This document shows, one piece after another, positions 23,630 to 36,266 of a DNA stretch of 64,000 bases (position 1 is the stretch's first letter; every line of letters begins with the position of its first letter). Source of the stretch: Cryptomeria japonica (taxonomy: Eukaryota > Streptophyta > Pinopsida > Cupressales > Cupressaceae); NCBI RefSeq assembly GCF_030272615.1, contig NW_026729138.1, forward strand, positions 114,972-178,971, written 5' to 3'. The notes below the pieces were generated by a model that was not told the origin of the DNA, searched no databases, and saw only the letters and a list, made by a program, of their open reading frames with translations. The position numbers and the translations under genes are program-made.

Positions 23630-25188
23630 AGAAATGACCCCTATGGACCCCATATGACCCCTATGGACGCCATATGACCCCTAACGACACCATAGGACCC
23701 CTTAAGACACCAAATGGGGTTCATAGGGGTCATATTGTGTCTTACAAGGTCATAGGACACAATATTGGGACACCATATGACCCCTTAGGACATGATTTGG
23801 TGTCTTAAGGGGTCTTATGGTGTCGTTAGGGGTCATAAGGTGTCCTAAGGGGTCATATGGTGTCCCATGAACCCGTATGACCTCTTAGGACACCATATGA
23901 CCCCTAATGACACCATATTGGGTCGCTTTGGGTCATATTGTGTCCTAAGGGGTCATATTGTGTCCTAAGGGGTCCTATGGTGTCCCAAGACACCATATGA
24001 CCACTATGGACACCATATGACCACTATTGACACCATATGACCCCTAACAACACCATAGGACCCCTTAAGACACCAAATCATGTCGTTAGGGGTCATATTG
24101 TGTCCTACAGGGTCATAGGACACAATATGACCCCTAACGACATGATTTGGTGTCTTAAGGGGTCCTATGGTGTCGTTAGGGGTCATAGGGGTCATATTGT
24201 GTCTTATGAGCCCTTAGGACAACAATATGACCCCTAACGACACAATTTGGTGGCTTAAGGGGTCCTATGGTGTCACAAGACACCATATGACCCCTAACAA
24301 CACCATAGGACCCCTTAAGACACCAAATCATGTCATTAGGGGTCATATTGTGTCTTATGACCCCTTAGGACATAATATGACCCCTAACGACACAATTTGG
24401 TGTCTTAAGGGGTCCTATGGTGTCACAAGACACCATATGACCCCTATGGACACCATATGACCCCTAACGACACCATAGGACCCCTTAAGACACCAAATCA
24501 TGTCGTTAGGCATCATATTGTGTCTTACGGGGTCGTAGGACATAATATGACCCCTAACGACATTATTTGGTGTCTTAAGGGGTCCTATGGTGTCCCAAGA
24601 CACCATATGATCCCTATGGATGCCATATGACCCCTAACGACACCATAGGACCCCTTAAGACACCAAATCATGTCGTTAGGGGTCATATTGTGTCTTATAG
24701 GGTTGTAGGACACAATATTGGGACACTATATGACCCCTTAGGACACCATATGACCCCTAATGACATGATTTGGTGTCTTAAGGGGTCCTATGTTGTCCAT
24801 AGGGGTCATATGGTGTCTTGGGACACCATACAACCCATTATGACACCGTTATGGACACCATATGATCCCTAACGACACCATAGGACCCCTTAAGACACCA
24901 AATCATGTCATTAGGGGTCATATGGTGTCCTAAGGGGTCATAGGCCACAATATGACCCCTTAGGACATAATATGTCCCAAAGTGACCCAATATGGTGTCA
25001 TTAGGGGTCATATGGTGTCCTAAGAGGTCATAAGGGTTCATGGGATACCATATGACCCCTTAGGACACCATATGACCCCTAACAACATGATTTGGTGTCT
25101 TAAGGGGTCCTATGGTGTCCCAAGACACCATATGACCCCTAACGACACCATAGGACCCCTTAAGACACCAAATTGTGTCGTTAGGGGT
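23630..25188. repeat. Tandem array of palindromic minisatellite units
   Basis: About 1.56 kb built from a motif near GGTGTCCTAAGGGGTCATAT and its reverse complement. CTTAAGACACCAAAT occurs near 23,703, 24,066, 24,314, 24,485, 24,655, 24,891 and 25,161. The reverse ATTTGGTGTCTTAAG occurs near 23,786, 24,149, 24,246, 24,393, 24,566, 24,770 and 25,089. The two orientations alternate, so each roughly 150-250-base unit is an imperfect palindrome. Both strands give similar artefact proteins (MTPNDTIGPLKTPN type), which reflect the symmetry, not a gene. Confidence 0.95.
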
Positions 25189-26457
<1,269 letters not shown>

Positions 26458-28042
26458 TGTAATATTTCTCAACATTCAAATAATGAATGATATGAGTAAA
26501 TTCAAGGTAAATTAAAGTCCTTGTACAAGCCTTCTATTCCTATAAGGGTTTACTGAACTTTAGGCTTAAGTAAACTCATGTCATGCATCAATTAGAAATG
26601 ATACAAATAGTTCAAGGGATAGATAACTTGGCAAAAGATGGAGTTCCATAATTCATGCAGAAGGGACCTAAAAAGGAGGAGGTTAGAGGCAGTTTGCAAC
26701 AATTCCACCTCATTTTATATTCCCTCATGGGTTAATCAGCACTTAAGACCTTTTTTTGTAGTAGTTAGCTCTTAGTTTAGAACAATTTTGACCCTTCTTA
26801 AATGTGTGCTTCAAGATCAAATTTGACCTCAAGGCCATATCATGCAAAGTTGGTGATGTTTTACAGGAAGAAGCATTCAATTCTTCATTCAGTTCAAGGT
26901 TAGTTCTTCTCAATTCATCTTCAGCTCCTTCAAGGGTCTTTTTCTATAAGACTTTTTCTCCTCTCTTTTTCTAATTTAGTTCCTTTTTCTCTCTGCCTTT
27001 TTTGCACTCAACATTAAGGCACGAGACATTGTAGCTTAATAGAAGAAATTTTCATATTTGTAACAACAATTCTTTTATTTTTTCAATAAAATAGCAACAT
27101 GTTTTCCTCCTTAATAGTTCATGTGTTGTGCTGAATGAAATATTTGATGAAGTTCTTGTGATTCATTGTTAGAATTCTCTTATTTTGTCTCTTTCAAACA
27201 ACATTAATGCAAGAAAATGAATAGTAATTACAGGTTATAGATTGTGTTCAGCTAGTCTTAGTAGTTTGTAGTTGTGAAAACTCATTGTTTTCCTTCAAGA
27301 AATCTCTGAAACCAGCCCTTTTCTATGAAATATTTATGTATTACATGCTTTGTTGATTTGTGACAAACAAGGTTTCTTTTGTTAAGATGTGTTATGAGTT
27401 AGTGCAACTGATTAGGTTTCTTACATATTTGGTGCATCACCTCTTAGGATAGGTTTCAATTCAAGTTTTATTCCTATCCTTTTTACCATACAAGAAATAG
27501 TTTCAGATGTTACATCAAGGAGAACCAACTCACTCTGGAGATTCACCTTCAATTTGAGAAACCCCCCACAGGCTCGAAGGTCTTTCCATGTTTCACAAGA
27601 TTCTTGAGATTTTAGCTTAAGCATCACAAGTGCAATCTTGGTGACAACACATCCAATACAAGTGTGGATACTAGGGAGAACCGTCGGTGTAGATACATGT
27701 CACCAAGTCGTCATGGCTTTCATGTAATATATTAATTTATATAGAGGGAAAAGGAAGTACCGCTTGGTTCGTGCTCTCTCACTTTGGCCTTATGGGGTGC
27801 CCTGGAGACAAGCCCTCCTACCTACATAGAAGATGATAATAATTTCTATTACACTCAAGGTCCAATGGAAGGTGAGGGGAGATGATACTTTTGTTATCAC
27901 CTCTAGGGTTATAAAAATAAAATGTGTAGAATGCACCAAACACTTCAAACAAGTTCTTTAACCCAAAATGAAAAAGATGTGACTCTAATTAAACTAGAAA
28001 TGCAAAGATACACACCTAGATTACTCCTGTAACAAATGATCT
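26458..28042 (+). repeat. 1.6-kb direct tandem repeat, unit 1
   Basis: Collinear with 28,073-29,654 over its full length, with scattered substitutions and small indels. Starts TTGTAATATTTCTCAACATT and ends near AACAAATGATCTAG. It contains a CAATAAAATAGCA polyadenylation-like word (about 27,080) and TTATATAGAGG, a TATA-like box (about 27,736), as long terminal repeats often do. Short frames inside (for example 27,421-27,627 minus) are not convincing genes. Only 30 bases separate the units, so an intact retrotransposon interior is absent. Confidence 0.85.
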
Positions 28043-28072
28043 AGAGCTGCACTTAAAGAAGAGGTTTATAGT

Positions 28073-29654
28073 TTGTAATAGTTCTCAACATTGAAATAAT
28101 GAAAGATATGAGTAAATTCAAGGTAAATTAAAGTCCTTACAAGCCTTCTATTCCTATAAGGGTTTACTGCACTTCAGGCTTAAGTAAACTCATGTCATGT
28201 ATCAATTAGAAATGATACAAATAGTTCAAGGGATAGTTAACTTGGCAAAAGATGAAGTTCCAAAATTCATGTAGAAGGGGCCAGAAAAGGAGGACAGTAG
28301 AGGTAGTTTGCAATAATTCCACCTCATTTTATACTCCCTCATTGGTTAATCACCACTTAAGACCTTTTTTGTAGTAGTTAGCTCTTAGTTTAGAAAAATA
28401 TTGACCCTTCTTAAATGCATGCTTCAAGATCAAATTTGACCTCAAGGCCATATCATGCAAAGTTGGTGATGTTTTCAAGGAAGAAGCGTTCAATTCTTCA
28501 TTTTGTTCAACGCTAGTTCTTCTCAGTTCATCTTCATCTCCTTCAAGGGTCCTTTTCTATAAGACTTCTTCTCCTCTCTTTTTCTAAGTTAGTTCCTTTT
28601 TCTCTCTACCTCTTTTGCACTCAACATTAAGGCATGATACATTGTAGCTCAATGGAAGCATTTTTCAGATTTGTAACAACAACTCTTTCATTTTTTCAAT
28701 AAAATAGCAGCAGGTTTTCCTCCTTAATAGTTCATGTGTTGTGTTGAATGAAAGATTTGATGAAGTTCTTCTAATTCATTGTTAGAATTCTCTTATTTTG
28801 TCTCTTTCAAACAACATTAATGCAAGAAGGTGCATAGTAATTATAGGTTATAGATTGTGTTTAGCTAGTCTTAGGAGTTTGTAGTTGTGAAAACTCATTG
28901 TTTTCATTCAAGAAATCTCTAAAACTAGCCCTTTTCTATGAAATATTAATGTATTACTTACTTTGTTGAGATGTGACAAGAAAGGTTTCTTTTGTTAAGA
29001 TGTGTTATGAGTTAGTGCAGCTGATTAGGTTTCTTAAATATTTGGTGCATCACCTCTTAGGATAGGTTTCAATTCAAGTTTTTCTTCCTATTCTTTTTAC
29101 CATCAAAGAAATAGTTTTAGGTGTTTCATCAAGGAGAAACAATTCATTCTAGATATTCACCTTCAATTTGAGCAACCCACGGTCTCTAAGGTCTTTCCAT
29201 GTTTCACAAGATTCCTAAGATTTCAGCTTAAGCATCACAAGTGCAATCTTGGTGACAACACATCCAACACAAGCGTGGATACTAGGGAGAACCATTCGTG
29301 TAGAAACACATCACCAAGTCGTCATGACTTTCATGTAATGTATTAATTTATATAGAGGGAAAAAGAAGTACTGCTTGGGTCGTGCTCTCTCACTTTGGCC
29401 TTATGGACTACCCTGGAGACAAGCCCTCCTACCTACATAGAAGATGATAATAATTTCTCTTACACCCAAGGTCCAATGGAAGGTGAGAGGAGAGGGTACC
29501 TTTTTTATCACCTCTAGGATTATAAAAATAAAGTGTGTAGAATGCACCAAACACTTGAAACAATTTCTTTAACCCCAAATGAAAAAGATGCGACCCTAAT
29601 TAAACTAGAAATGCAAAGACACGCACCTAGATTACCCTTGCAACAAATGACTAG
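28073..29654 (+). repeat. 1.6-kb direct tandem repeat, unit 2
   Basis: Second unit, starting TTTGTAATAGTTCTCAACAT. Matching landmarks: AATAAAATAGCAGCAGG near 28,697, TTATATAGAGG near 29,348, GTGTAGAATGCACCAAACAC near 29,535. The pair could be two LTRs left after loss of the interior, or a plain tandem duplication; no TG...CA ends with flanking target duplication could be fixed. Confidence 0.85.
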
Positions 29655-30225
29655 TACTTTTAATAAATTACCCCTACTTGCAAGCACACTCGTTATGTTA
29701 ATTTTAGAAATCCAAGTCCAAATGTGAAAGGGGGCCTTCGACAATATGATGTTTTCTCTTTTTCAAGATAGTTGCACTGCTTCGTTAGTCCAAACAAGGG
29801 GGTTAGGCCAAAACTAAGTCGAAAAATCCTAAAATGGAAAAGATAATGAAAGCTGAAAACAAAAACACAGTTATACCGAATGTAGAGGCACTTTCTAAAT
29901 AAAGACCTGCAAATATCAGACATAGATGCAATTTTAAGATCTGAAACCTGCAAAACAAAATCTAAACACAGACGTGATAACAGGAAACTCAGACACTGCT
30001 TCTTGGTAGAGACACAATATGATGAGTCAGAGACGCGATTTTTGGAAACCTGCACTTGCAATAGACAGAAAAACCAAAAACGTGGAAATAGCATAGGTTG
30101 GAATCATAAATTTCAACCATATGAGGTTTGAATAATGAAAATCCAAGATTCCAAGCATAGGTTTGTCATAGATGCCACAAGTGTAATGCATAAGTGTGAA
30201 ATTAACATCGGGTGCAATTTTTGAC
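29655..30225. other. Unassigned region
   Basis: Mixed-composition DNA with repeated CAGAC/AAACCTGCA words (29,910-30,060) but no sustained frame that resembles a gene. Minus-strand frames here are Phe/Leu/Ser-rich and look like chance. May be leader or U5-adjacent sequence of a degraded retroelement. Confidence 0.3.
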
Positions 30226-30227
30226 AC

Positions 30228-30272
<45 letters not shown>

Positions 30273-31165
30273 GAATAAAAAAGAGCAAGAGAGAAATACA
30301 AGAGATACAAAGGGAAAAAGAAAGTAACTTTTGATTAGTTGTTTCATGACAACAATCTAAAGATGACATGTGTCCTTGGGGATTTAGGCTCAAGGTAGCA
30401 TGTCATTTGATTAAGGATATGATAATTCAACTTTAAGATCTTTTTAATGTACCCATTGCACACTTAAGATGATAATTATATTGAGAGAGTAAGAGAAAAA
30501 CCAAAGATGAAGAGAAAAGAGAGATACATGTAAGATATAGAGAGGTGAAGAAATTAAAAACAGAGAGAAAGGGAGAGCACAAGAGAAGGAGACCAATGAG
30601 ACAAAGAAGGAGAAAGAGATGAAGATGGATAGAGAAATAGGAACAAAGGTAGAAATAAATAGATAGGGAGAGGGATAGGGAGATACAAATAGAGAGAAGA
30701 GAGAGAAATAAAGATAGAGATACAAGGTGTTCGCCCTTGGTCTCCTTGGTCTCCTTGTGTTGTGCAACGTAGTGCTCAAGTTTGTGACATGTCTTAACCA
30801 CCTCCTATGGATTCTATAAGTCTAGTGGTTTTATTGGACATTAACAGGTCGATCTTTTGGTGCAATGACAATTGCACTTGTAACAAGAGATAGTGAGAGA
30901 GATAGAGAAAATAGAAAAAGGAAAATACAAAGAGAGAAGAGGAGAGAGACATAGATAGAGATAATGTTAAATAAAGAGAGGGAGATAGAGGTATGAGTAG
31001 AGGTAGAGATATTGAGAAGTAAAGAGGGAACCCTCTCTCCCTCTCCTTATCCATATGCATCTTCACATCCATCTCTTTCACTAGCTCCTTTCCCCTATTT
31101 CTCTCTCTCACACACTTCCCCCCTATCACTCTATCTTTCTATCCCTATCTTTCCCCCTCTCACTA
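30226..31165 (+). repeat. TA/GA microsatellite and purine-rich low-complexity tract
   Basis: A TA run (about 30,229-30,247) is fused to a GA run (30,248-30,272). Then 30,480-31,020 is a long degenerate GAGA/GATA purine tract and 31,033-31,165 the pyrimidine-rich complement (CTCTCTCCCTCTCC). The tract therefore flips strand asymmetry near 31,030. Minus-strand frames (SLSLSLSIY) are artefacts. Confidence 0.85.
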
Positions 31166-32831
31166 TTGAAAAATAGATCAAAGATTTCCCTAATTGGCAT
31201 TCCACACCTCTTTAATGTACCCATTGCACACCAAGGTGTGATTACTAGTTTTATTCCTATCACTTTTCTTTCTTATTCTTCTCAACTAAACAAATATAAA
31301 GTTGATAATTGTATTTATTATTTTGGAGTTTTTATGTATATAGGTCATTCACACCCTTATGCAACTACAGAATGTCTCCCAACATTAATAAATATTGTGC
31401 AAGCTTAAATAACATAAGTTAGATGCTAGATAGTCTAGCAAGATATAACACTAATTTATAGAAGTTGATTGATCATATAACTCGAATATCACACCTAATA
31501 AAATATGATTTAACCCAAGCCATGCTAATAGTAAAATCTTATGCATATCTTGAAAACACTGAAAACCTATTCTTTCAACTCTGAGCATCCAAAAAGAAGA
31601 TTTACTATGTGCAAGTGTTTATCCATTTACACATTTAGGCCTAAATTGAACTACTGAGAGAAATTAGGTATACCACGCCTATTACTAGACTTAGATCATA
31701 ATGGCATATAAATATGATATCCATACAATTTCTCATTAAGGATTCTATTTTCTAATACACTTATACTAAATTGAACATAAATTCTATAGCTTAATTGATG
31801 TAAAATTAGAAACATTTAGGTCAAATTAATAATTAAAATCAACAATACTTACTAAATAATTGCTACCGTGAAATTACTATTATTTTAAAATTTATGTCAC
31901 TTGAAAGTATTGAAATAAAAATTTAACATGTGTTGATACAATAAAACTCATTTTACCACTACATTCTTTGCAAATCCTTGTGAGTCTCCTATCAACTATT
32001 CAGTCTACCAAAATGTAAACTAGTGTGCAAAATTCCATTACATGAAATTTTAAAATTGAACATTTAATTTTCCATCTATAAATTTTTTTTCAAACATGAA
32101 TGGTGAAGTAATTTATAACCCAAAATATGTTTTAGGTTTATTTGCAACAACAACAAAACAATATATATATTTCTTATAAACTTTAAACTACTCTAACCTT
32201 AAAAAAAAAACAATAGAATACACATCAGAAATATTTTGTTGTCATCAAATAGAATTTTGTTTAATAGTTTACACATTCTTTCATCAATTTATAGTAGTCT
32301 TTACATTGTTTAATAATGGTTCAATTGACAAAGAATAATAAAAAATAACTTTTAATAAAATATTATACACATCTAAAATTAAATATATTTTATTTAATAA
32401 AATAAAACAAAAAAATAATTGAAACTTTATTTGGATTGTTTGGCCAAACGGGTTTTGATCAAATGTAGAGTTGGAATATTGTGGATGGGGGACAATTATT
32501 TCTAGAATTGTCTCATGTGTTGGATCACTTAGTGGAGAAAGACAAGGTTGTGTACTACTCTTTGTTTGTTGGACGGTTGACCCTTCTTGCTTTGTATCTC
32601 TTTTTGTGATTGAATAAATTTTTACCCCTTTTTTATTTTTGAAGAAGAAAGATTATTAAATAATAATTTTAAAAAAAAATCCAAAAATTATCAAAATTTA
32701 AAATTACCAAGAAAATTCACATAATAGTGATCTTTTATACCAATATACATCTAGAGAGCTACCCACCATAGTATTAAACATTTGAAACTATATTACCATA
32801 GCACAAGTTAAGCTGAGATCTAACATGTCCT
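31166..32831. other. AT-rich intergenic region
   Basis: No gene recognised. Mostly A/T-rich single-copy-looking sequence; a moderately GC-richer patch (32,430-32,640) has no long frame. Confidence 0.5.
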
Positions 32832-33105
32832 AGGGGAGAGGACCTAGTAGTTGAGCACCCCAACTTCGTGCATCTCAAAATCTTAGTGGAAATTTCAAAT
32901 CACTCCCATTTTTTTAAGCTAGCTAACTTGGCAAGTCCCTTGCTTGTAACTAAGGTTTCAAGGCCACATCATCAAATATGATGCCACATCAACATGTGTT
33001 TTGTCAAGGTGTTCAAAACAACCCAAAAAGGTGAGACCAATGGTCGTGCAAAAAGGAGACCCAAGATTATGCAGCCGATGTGGTATCACACGATTGGTTG
33101 CTTTT
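32832..33105 (+). repeat. Diverged relative of the 33,590 element end
   Basis: Begins CTAGGGGAGAGGACCTAGTAG, close to the terminal repeat at 33,590. Continues with matching words further in (AACTTCGT, TAACTAAGGTTT-AAGG, CATCAAA). Looks like a second, truncated member of the same family in direct orientation. Confidence 0.5.
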
Positions 33106-33253
33106 AACAATTATGGGTAGTCATCATTAGCAATAATGAAGTCACAACTATTGGTACAATATTGTCACAAAAAATTGGACATTAAATCAGTAAGTGCGCA
33201 TAAAAAATCAACAAGTGTAGATATTAAATCAACAACTACTCTCATAGGGCTAT

Positions 33254-33420
33254 AGCTATTCTGGCTCCAAAATATTCTATTCATACGTCGTGTTATATGA
33301 CATTCACATGTTATGACATTCACGTGTTATTGAACGTCGATGACGCGATTAACTGCTGTGATTTTCACGAATGTCATATAACACGACATACGAATATAAC
33401 ATTTTGAAGCCAGAATAGCT
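33254..33420. mobile_element. 167-bp foldback (MITE-like) element
   Basis: The arms are about 50 bases long and nearly perfect inverted repeats. The left arm opens AGCTATTCTGGCTCCAAAAT and runs to TGTCGTGTTATATGACATTC-like sequence; the right arm ends ATTTTGAAGCCAGAATAGCT. The loop contains GATGACGCGATTAACTGCTG. No clear target-site duplication. The RNA or single strand would fold into a long hairpin. Confidence 0.85.
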
Positions 33421-33589
33421 GCATCCCTCTCACAGCCATTAGACCATGATGATTTTAGAATACTGTTAACCATTGGCTTCGACGACATTGCAAAATTAAT
33501 TTTTTAAATCAGTTGGGTGTGCTATTCATTGGCATCTTCTACCTCACCCTCTGACTCTCTCAAATAGTGAACTAATCGGTCGGTTCAAT

Positions 33590-34530
33590 TAGGGGAGAGG
33601 GACCAGTAGTCGTTAGGGCTAACTTCGTCAACATGTAGCCGTCACATGGAATATTGTAAGACCTCCGTTTTTTATTAGAAATGTAATATGGACACTTAAC
33701 TATCTACAACTAAGGTTTGAAGGCGTGACTCATCAGGCAAGTCATCAAAATAACACGTCTAGTGCAAAGTGTCAAAAAAGTGACTTTTTAAAGATTCGAC
33801 CAAAACTTAATCTAAAAATCCCTAGTTGTTGAATAAAAAAATATCATTTGTAATTAATATAATATCGTATTTTTATGTAAAATATAACTTATATGAAACT
33901 TAAGTGGACCAAATGCCTATTATTAATCATAAATGTGTGTTATCTCTAACTTTTATATCCAACACCAAAGGACCAATAGTTGAACACAAAACAACATATT
34001 ATGATATAAAATAAAACTTATATGAACACAAAGGGACCAATTGTTGAACACTTAAATCTTTGGACAATCTCTCACATTTCATGGAGAAAAACAAGGTATT
34101 TATTGTGTTCACCTTTTATATTTGTGATAAGACAAATTACTAATATGAAATACTCCAATGCATATACATTGCTACCCTAATAGTTGTACACATAAGAATA
34201 ATATTTTTACACTATGATAACAGTACTTGTTTAAGTGAGTACCTTATTTTATAAATGACTTATAGTGGATAGCTATGATATTTTATTTGAAATAAAAAAT
34301 ATCTATTTCACTTGTTAATTAGTGTATTTATGTCTTTTTTATATAACATTTATAGGTTCTCTTATGTTCAAGTATTGGTCCATTTTGATCAACATTTGGC
34401 AATTTTTTTATTTACATGTGGATTATTTATTTACATTATATAGTATAAATATGTGGCAAGATTGGATATTATATGCACAATTGCTATAACAGCTATTGGA
34501 CCCCGTACAACTACTGGTCCCTCTCCCCTA
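33590..34530. mobile_element. ~0.94-kb terminal-inverted-repeat element
   Basis: The left end is TAGGGGAGAGGGACCAGTAG followed by TCGT; the right end (34,508-34,530) is its reverse complement with one change over about 23 bases. Flanks fit a TA (or ATT) target duplication. Internal copies of a GGACCAATNGTTGAACAC motif (33,970, 34,029 and inverted near 34,373) resemble the termini and look like subterminal repeats. It encodes no protein, so it is non-autonomous. It ends 243 bases before the TNL start codon and holds a TATA-like TATAGTATAAATATG (34,440-34,454). Confidence 0.75.
34440..34454 (+). promoter_or_regulatory. Possible TATA-like element upstream of the TNL gene
   Basis: TATAGTATAAATATG lies about 320 bases before the TNL ATG, inside the right part of the inverted-repeat element. 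No better TATA box was seen between it and the start codon. This is suggestive only: TATA-like words are common in AT-rich DNA. Confidence 0.2.
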
Positions 34531-34772
34531 TTTTGCATCCTTTCTATTTGGTCAAACTGTTTGTGGTTATTAGTGAGCCACACTGACTTGTTGAAAAAAT
34601 TCACCCAATCTAATCGAAAACCAATTTGACCAAATTCATGAATTATTGAATTCTGTGGGATCTGATCTCTCCTATTATACTCATGTACGAAGTTGAAGTT
34701 GCGCACAGTTGGGTTTTCTACTTCGCGCCTCTGTATCTTTACATTCTCCTTCCTTTCAGTTAGAACTCAGAG

Positions 34773-35281
34773 ATGGACGGATTCAAGCTTTACATACGTG
34801 GCGCTACAAAAATTTCTTTAAATGATAAGAGATATCACGTGTTTCTGAGTTTCAGGGGGAAAGATGTGAGAAAGACTCTCGTTGATCATCTCTTTCAAGC
34901 TCTTTCCGCAGCTGGATTGAATGTGTTTCTTGACAGCCACAAATTAAAAAAGGGGGAAATCATTGATTTAGGCCTGGAAAATGTAATTAAGTGCAGTTCA
35001 ATACGCATTCCTATATTTTCTAAAGGATATGCAAGCTAGGCATGGTGTCTCAAGGAGGCTGCCTTAATGTTGGCTTCCCCTGGGTTGATCATTCCTCTTT
35101 TTTATGAAATGGAACCGACCCATGTTAGATATCCTCAAGGAAGCTCTAGCCCTTATGAGAAATCATTTGAAAAATATTATAGCCAATTAGATCGATATTC
35201 AAGAGAAGAGATTGATGGGTGGAAGCATGCCCTTGAGCAGATCTGTTGTCGCTCAGGCTGGTCCCTGGATATGACTGGAAG
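34773..35281 (+). CDS. TNL exon 1 (TIR domain)
   Basis: 169 codons plus two bases. Start chosen because GAGATGGAC follows a pyrimidine-rich leader and precedes a typical short N-terminal tail before YHVFLSFRG. It joins exon 2 as AG|C to give TGSFEAQLVKKV, wording usual at this junction in conifer TNLs. As read, translation stops after 88 residues, leaving a TIR fragment without the catalytic Glu, the alpha-D/E helices or the NB-ARC. Confidence 0.85.
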
Positions 35282-36266
35282 GTTAGTAATTTACCTCATT
35301 TTCTCCTTGTTTTGTTTCAATTTTAAGTAATAGCTCAAAATCAAATCCACTCAGCCCAAACCATTTCCTAAATATAACTATTGAGCTTGTCTATGTCGAA
35401 GGAGCCATCTTTCAGTTTCACAAGCCAGTTAAAATTTCTAAACTTTGTCTGGTAATCCTTCAGATTTAAAATAAGCACTCAGTTGTATCCATCCAGTGTG
35501 TTGGATGCACTGATTAAGCCTAGTGCCTATTATGCTACCATTTGTCAAAATAATTGTAATTTGTCAAATCCCTTAACACCCTCTGAGTTTGTCTGCTCAT
35601 TTTTCAGATCAGCAGTAATTTCTTCCTTGTCAATAAATGTTTTCTAATGCTAAATTTTTATAAATATATCTAATCTCCGAAACTTGACAGAATAAGAAGA
35701 CATAGAGAATACAAAAGCAATATAGATTCAGCTGATCAACATAGAATTTCAGCTATTGCACTTAAAAATACACAGTACAATACAAATAGAAAGTTGAGTT
35801 AATAAAATTAGATCCAAGTAAAATAGAGCATGGGCTGTGTATGGGCTGCTGACAAATAATAAATGTGATAATAAAAGAGTTTGAAAAAGCAGGACAGAGG
35901 CAGATGAGGATAAGACAATTCATAACAGAAGTCTTCAGGTACTAATTGAAGCAGCAGCGCCTTGTCTGATGAGATAGCATAACTGTGGTGGTTGGGGTTG
36001 GCTATTCCAACAAACTTGTGCAAAAACATATATTCCAGAACTCAACCTTTCGCTAGATTTCTGGAAAAAGGATCGGTAAGACTGGGTTTCATGGGGCGTC
36101 AGATCTTTTTTCAAGTGTCAGGAAGTCTTCTTTTAAAAAAAAAATTGCTACAGAATTGATTGGAATTTTTGGCTGACGAATAACAATGACTGTAAATTTG
36201 AGCGGGTGGAAAAAGTGAAGTCTTAGACATTGTCCGTTTTGCCACAGGTCAATCATTTGAAATTTT

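Noticed and set aside
24004-25041. Overlapping frames encoding MTPNDTIGPLKTPN-like repeats on both strands
   Set aside because: The same peptide on both strands is explained by the palindromic minisatellite.
23630-25188. CRISPR-like array
   Set aside because: Eukaryotic context, no constant-length repeats with unique spacers, and repeats alternate in orientation.
29520-30347. Minus-strand Phe/Leu/Ser-rich frames as membrane proteins
   Set aside because: Hydrophobic bias comes from pyrimidine-rich low-complexity DNA; no start context, splice sites or family similarity.
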